From the NCBI GenBank assembly GCA_947085815.1, contig CAMTXU010000003.1, positions 124,001 through 188,000 of the forward strand: a stretch of DNA of 64,000 nt, written 5' to 3'. This DNA comes from Fen-1258 sp947085815 (GTDB lineage: Bacteria > Bacteroidota > Ignavibacteria > Ignavibacteriales > Melioribacteraceae). The position numbers and the translations under genes were made by a program. The notes below the pieces were generated by a model, which was not told the origin of the DNA, ran no database searches, and worked only from the letters and a program-made list of their open reading frames with translations. Below are positions 61,249 to 64,000 of the stretch, in pieces (the first letter of the stretch is position 1; the number at the start of each line of letters is the position of its first letter).

Positions 61249-62562
61249 TTATTTACTAATTATTATAAACTCATCTGAAACATGAGTTACTCTTCCTGAA
61301 ATTGAAGCATGAACTTTTGCACCTAGTTTCCCTTCCTCAATATCACCAATCAATTGTTCTTCCTGAACTGTTTCACCAAGTTTAACAATTGCTTTTGCTG
61401 AAGTTCCGATGTGTTGTTTCAATAAAATCTTCACTTGAGATACTTGCGGCGAATTTTTTACAAATGGAGTGTGCGCATCATATTTTAATAGATCCATCCG
61501 CTTCATTAATTGTTTCAATGGAACCCGCCTTCCCTCTTTTATTGGATGAACCTTCACCGGTTTCTGCTGTTCATACCGCGATCCTAATTTTTTATTTTCT
61601 ATTTTGCTCTGATCGCACGCTTCCCGCGGATATAAATCTTCGGGACATGCGTAGAGAGAACACAAACCACAAGAACAACATAGATCCGCATATTGATTCC
61701 AGACAGCGTTTCCGGTGGTTGTGAATCCGAGTGAACGCATCACTTTATGAGGCTGAACATCATACCCTAATAAATAACGGGGACAAAATTCTGTGCAATA
61801 GCTGCATTGATCGCAAGCCGATTTGCCGATTCTATTTTTGTCTTCGATTGGTCGGTTTGTCCGTTTAACCAGATAATGATCTATTGGCAAAACAATAATT
61901 CCCGCGGTAGTTTTTGTAATAACTTCAGAAAAGTCAAATGTTAGTTTGCCCATTAATATTCCGCTGACAAAAACTCCATACTCAGGAACAGTGGCACCGC
62001 CGGCATGATCTAGAATATCTTTGAGACTAGCTCCTATTGGAACAAAAAAAGATGATGGATTTTTTACGCATCCGGCTATACACACAAATTTTTGAGTTAC
62101 AGGTTTGTCCTGGGTAGCTCTTGAGATGTTGTAAAATGTTTCAACATTATTTACAACACATCCAACATCTAACGGAAGACCGTAAGGAGGAATTAATCTT
62201 TTAGTTGCAGCGTAAACCAACTCATATTCATCTCCGCTCGGATAGAAATCACCAAGAAGACATGTTTCAATTTTCCCGTTTGAATAACTATTCTCAACAG
62301 CTTCTATTGCCAAACTATTCTTCGCCTTAATACCAAAATATGATTTTTTCGCGGCAGTTTGTTTTGTCATCAATTCAACGCCTCTAACAATTTCCGGCGC
62401 GAAGTTTTTCATTAACTCATAATCTTTATGAATTAACGGTTCACACTCGGCGCCATTCACAACAACGTATTCGATTTTAGATTTTGCTTTAATGTGAGTT
62501 GGAAAACCTGCGCCTCCGGCTCCTACAACACCCGCATCAAGAATTTTTTGGATGAGATCCAT
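61249..62562 (-). CDS. pduS: RnfC/PduS-type Fe-S flavoprotein linked to microcompartment
   Basis: The 437-residue protein starts with GVVGAGGAGFPTHIKAK and VVNGAECEPLIHKDYELM, the RnfC/NuoF-like flavin and NADH domain, then a SLBB-like segment. Two 4Fe-4S motifs follow (CDQCSYCTEFCP and CCSCGLCSLYACP), and the C-terminus ends in a biotinyl-like hairpin (SGRVTHVSDEFIIIS). In Salmonella, PduS reduces the corrinoid cofactor and binds PduT; an equivalent role with the neighbouring BMC-T protein is likely. It overlaps the upstream phosphatase gene by 26 bp. Confidence 0.9.
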   Translation of the reverse strand: MDLIQKILDAGVVGAGGAGFPTHIKAKSKIEYVVVNGAECEPLIHKDYELMKNFAPEIVRGVELMTKQTAAKKSYFGIKAKNSLAIEAVENSYSNGKIETCLLGDFYPSGDEYELVYAATKRLIPPYGLPLDVGCVVNNVETFYNISRATQDKPVTQKFVCIAGCVKNPSSFFVPIGASLKDILDHAGGATVPEYGVFVSGILMGKLTFDFSEVITKTTAGIIVLPIDHYLVKRTNRPIEDKNRIGKSACDQCSYCTEFCPRYLLGYDVQPHKVMRSLGFTTTGNAVWNQYADLCCSCGLCSLYACPEDLYPREACDQSKIENKKLGSRYEQQKPVKVHPIKEGRRVPLKQLMKRMDLLKYDAHTPFVKNSPQVSQVKILLKQHIGTSAKAIVKLGETVQEEQLIGDIEEGKLGAKVHASISGRVTHVSDEFIIISK

Positions 62563-63799
62563 ATTCTCCGTTTCGTTTTATGACAACAATTGTTTTATCA
62601 TCTTGATATTTACTTTCATGCGTGCTGAACTTAATTACATCCTCTAAAATTGTAGCGGCAATTTCTTTTGGCGACAAATTAACACTATCCAGAACAACTT
62701 GCCTTAACTTATCATCCCCATAGAATTCAAATTTATCGTTTGCCGCTTCAACCACACCATCAGAATAAATAACAAGTACATCGCCGTTGTAAAAATTAAT
62801 GCTATCGGTTTCGAATTTTGAATTTGGAGTTGGACCAAGAAGCGGACCTGTCGGGTTAAGAAGAACTATATCTCCAATTTTTTTTCTATAAAACAAAGGC
62901 GGATTTTGTCCGGCGTTGGCATATAGAAATAATCCTTTTTTATCATTGGATAACTCACCATAAAATAGAGATGTGAATTTATCGTCACTAAATATTTTAT
63001 TAACAAGCTGATTCATCCGAGACATCATTGGCGATATTTTTATCTGGAAAGTACTTGCCATTCTCATTGCACCTGAAATATACATAGCCTCTGCCGCGGC
63101 GCCCAAACCTTTAGAGGCGGCATCTCCCATCAATATACCAAGACGATCCTCTCCGTCACCGACTTTAAGATAATCATAGAAATCTCCACCGACAATTTGA
63201 GCGGGCAAAGTAACGCCAAATATATCGTAGAAGTGAAAACGGTATTCATGTTCCGGAAGGATACTTCTTTGGATCTCTTTTGCTTTGTCAATATCTTCTA
63301 TAAGATTTTTTCTGGATTGATGAAGATATCGTTCATTGAGTTTGGAAGTTAGTACGGTAGCAACAATATTTAAGGTGTCTCTTAGATCATCTCCAAGCAT
63401 TTCGCTATTCACAGCTAAGAGATATTCATAAAATTTTTTATCTCCTATTTTTATTTTCCTTCCAACCCCGCTCGCAGAGTATTTCAGAATTCCCTTACTT
63501 ATAAGAGTTTTATTTGTCTCATCAGCTAATATTGTTCTTTCAACTGCAATCCGTTCAAAAAGAGGATAATCTTTTATATCAAGTAAAAAATCCGTACTAA
63601 TCTTTGAAACTTTTCCTGTTTGAAATAACAGACTGTATGATTTTTTACGGGTGTTTAATTTCCATATCCGCCCGCCTGTTAGTTTAATCTGTTCATTACT
63701 TATTATCTGTCTTACAACTTCAGCCAGAAGTTCTTCATCCGAAGCTAAAGTTTTGGATGCTACTGTTTCAATTGTCCTGTAAAGTTTTCTTTGATCCAT
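62537..63799 (-). CDS. GAF-like plus PP2C (SpoIIE/RsbU) serine phosphatase
   Basis: The 420-residue protein has an N-terminal GAF-like sensor region (about 20-165), a short helical linker (about 165-185: IDKAKEIQRSILP) and a PP2C-type SpoIIE domain (about 190-410). Metal-binding residues lie in GGDFYDY, GILMGDAASKGLGAAA and LVIYSDGVVEAAN. Proteins of this type dephosphorylate anti-anti-sigma factors, but no such partner is in the window. It overlaps the PduS-like gene by 26 bp and starts 8 bp after the M64 peptidase stop, so all are probably in one operon. Confidence 0.88.
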   Translation of the reverse strand: MDQRKLYRTIETVASKTLASDEELLAEVVRQIISNEQIKLTGGRIWKLNTRKKSYSLLFQTGKVSKISTDFLLDIKDYPLFERIAVERTILADETNKTLISKGILKYSASGVGRKIKIGDKKFYEYLLAVNSEMLGDDLRDTLNIVATVLTSKLNERYLHQSRKNLIEDIDKAKEIQRSILPEHEYRFHFYDIFGVTLPAQIVGGDFYDYLKVGDGEDRLGILMGDAASKGLGAAAEAMYISGAMRMASTFQIKISPMMSRMNQLVNKIFSDDKFTSLFYGELSNDKKGLFLYANAGQNPPLFYRKKIGDIVLLNPTGPLLGPTPNSKFETDSINFYNGDVLVIYSDGVVEAANDKFEFYGDDKLRQVVLDSVNLSPKEIAATILEDVIKFSTHESKYQDDKTIVVIKRNGEYGSHPKNS

Positions 63800-63807
63800 T
63801 TAGATAA

Positions 63808-64000
63808 TTATTCCGAATAATGGTTGATCAAATTAATTAATACATCTTTGCAAACTTGATTGAACTCATTCGACTTGAACGAATTCATAATACTGTTAAT
63901 TGTTGGGCGGTAGACACCTTTGGAAACATAGCCGCCTCCTTCAAATACACCAATTTTGTCTTTGTTAAGATCATTTGTCGGTGTTGGAATAGGCGTTCCC
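63808..64000 (-). CDS. M64 (IgA peptidase-like) metallopeptidase, C-terminal fragment
   Basis: The gene runs off the window edge; only about 63 residues of the C-terminus are seen. They contain KIGVFEGGGYVSKGVYRPTINSIM, which matches the terminal signature GVFEGAGY..KGVYRP of M64-type secreted metallopeptidases; the catalytic HExxH lies outside the window. The stop at 63808-63810 is 8 bp from the SpoIIE phosphatase gene. Confidence 0.65.
   Translation of the reverse strand, partial: GTPIPTPTNDLNKDKIGVFEGGGYVSKGVYRPTINSIMNSFKSNEFNQVCKDVLINLINHYSE

Noticed and set aside
1..64000. CRISPR arrays, prophages and intact insertion sequences
   Set aside because: No regularly spaced direct repeats, phage structural genes or transposase domains were seen on either strand.

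Overview
The window is a gene-dense, low-GC stretch of bacterial chromosome. It looks like an anaerobic or facultative member of the Bacteroidota/Chlorobiota/Ignavibacteriota group, most likely Ignavibacteria. That placement is inferred from gene content: the alternative-type GlmU, a DUF5683 protein next to ParAB, cdaA-folP coupling, MEP-pathway ispE, single-chain pyruvate:ferredoxin oxidoreductase, [FeFe] hydrogenases and bacterial microcompartment genes. No 16S rRNA is present to confirm it. There is no prophage, CRISPR array or intact insertion sequence.

Layout. 1-8 kb: end of gltX, a PAS histidine kinase, glnS, a tRNA-Leu with a broken tRNA-Leu copy in its leader, a DEAD-box RNA helicase, a MITE-like repeat and a sodium:alanine symporter. 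7.5-12.2 kb: a dihydroorotate dehydrogenase-like protein and the large pyruvate:ferredoxin oxidoreductase. 12.7-26 kb: housekeeping genes (ftsY, pgsA, purF, tRNA-Pro, a MerR regulator, aroQ, ppx, parB/parA, an MBL hydrolase, cdaA, folP, rpe, a PASTA protein). 26-36 kb: a GlmU-like protein, an NFACT (RqcH-like) protein, three tandem GT9 glycosyltransferases, a homocysteine methyltransferase-like protein, ispE and a membrane histidine kinase.

36.7-48.8 kb is the most striking part. One tightly packed minus-strand unit of ten genes encodes two different HydABC-type [FeFe] hydrogenases. Between them lie a histidine kinase whose sensor half is itself a hydrogenase H-cluster domain, two stand-alone receivers and a receiver-PAS-kinase hybrid. 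With pyruvate:ferredoxin oxidoreductase this suggests ferredoxin- and NADH-linked H2 metabolism, with the state of H2 or the cluster sensed by the kinase. No HydEFG maturases and no DNA-binding output regulator are seen here.

49-64 kb: purK/purE, a putative adhesin lipoprotein (DUF2807), a 1293-residue TPR protein with three CbbX-type AAA+ domains (the third degenerate), an ABC exporter pair, a short-chain dehydrogenase, a second inverted copy of the MITE-like repeat, a small membrane protein and an EEP-family hydrolase. It ends with a satellite microcompartment locus: a PduT-like tandem BMC shell protein, a PduS-like Fe-S flavoprotein, a SpoIIE-type phosphatase and the 3' end of an M64 peptidase gene.

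The coding strand is mostly minus, and genes are packed in overlapping operons. Every protein-coding convergent junction is overlapping or separated by 7 bp or less.
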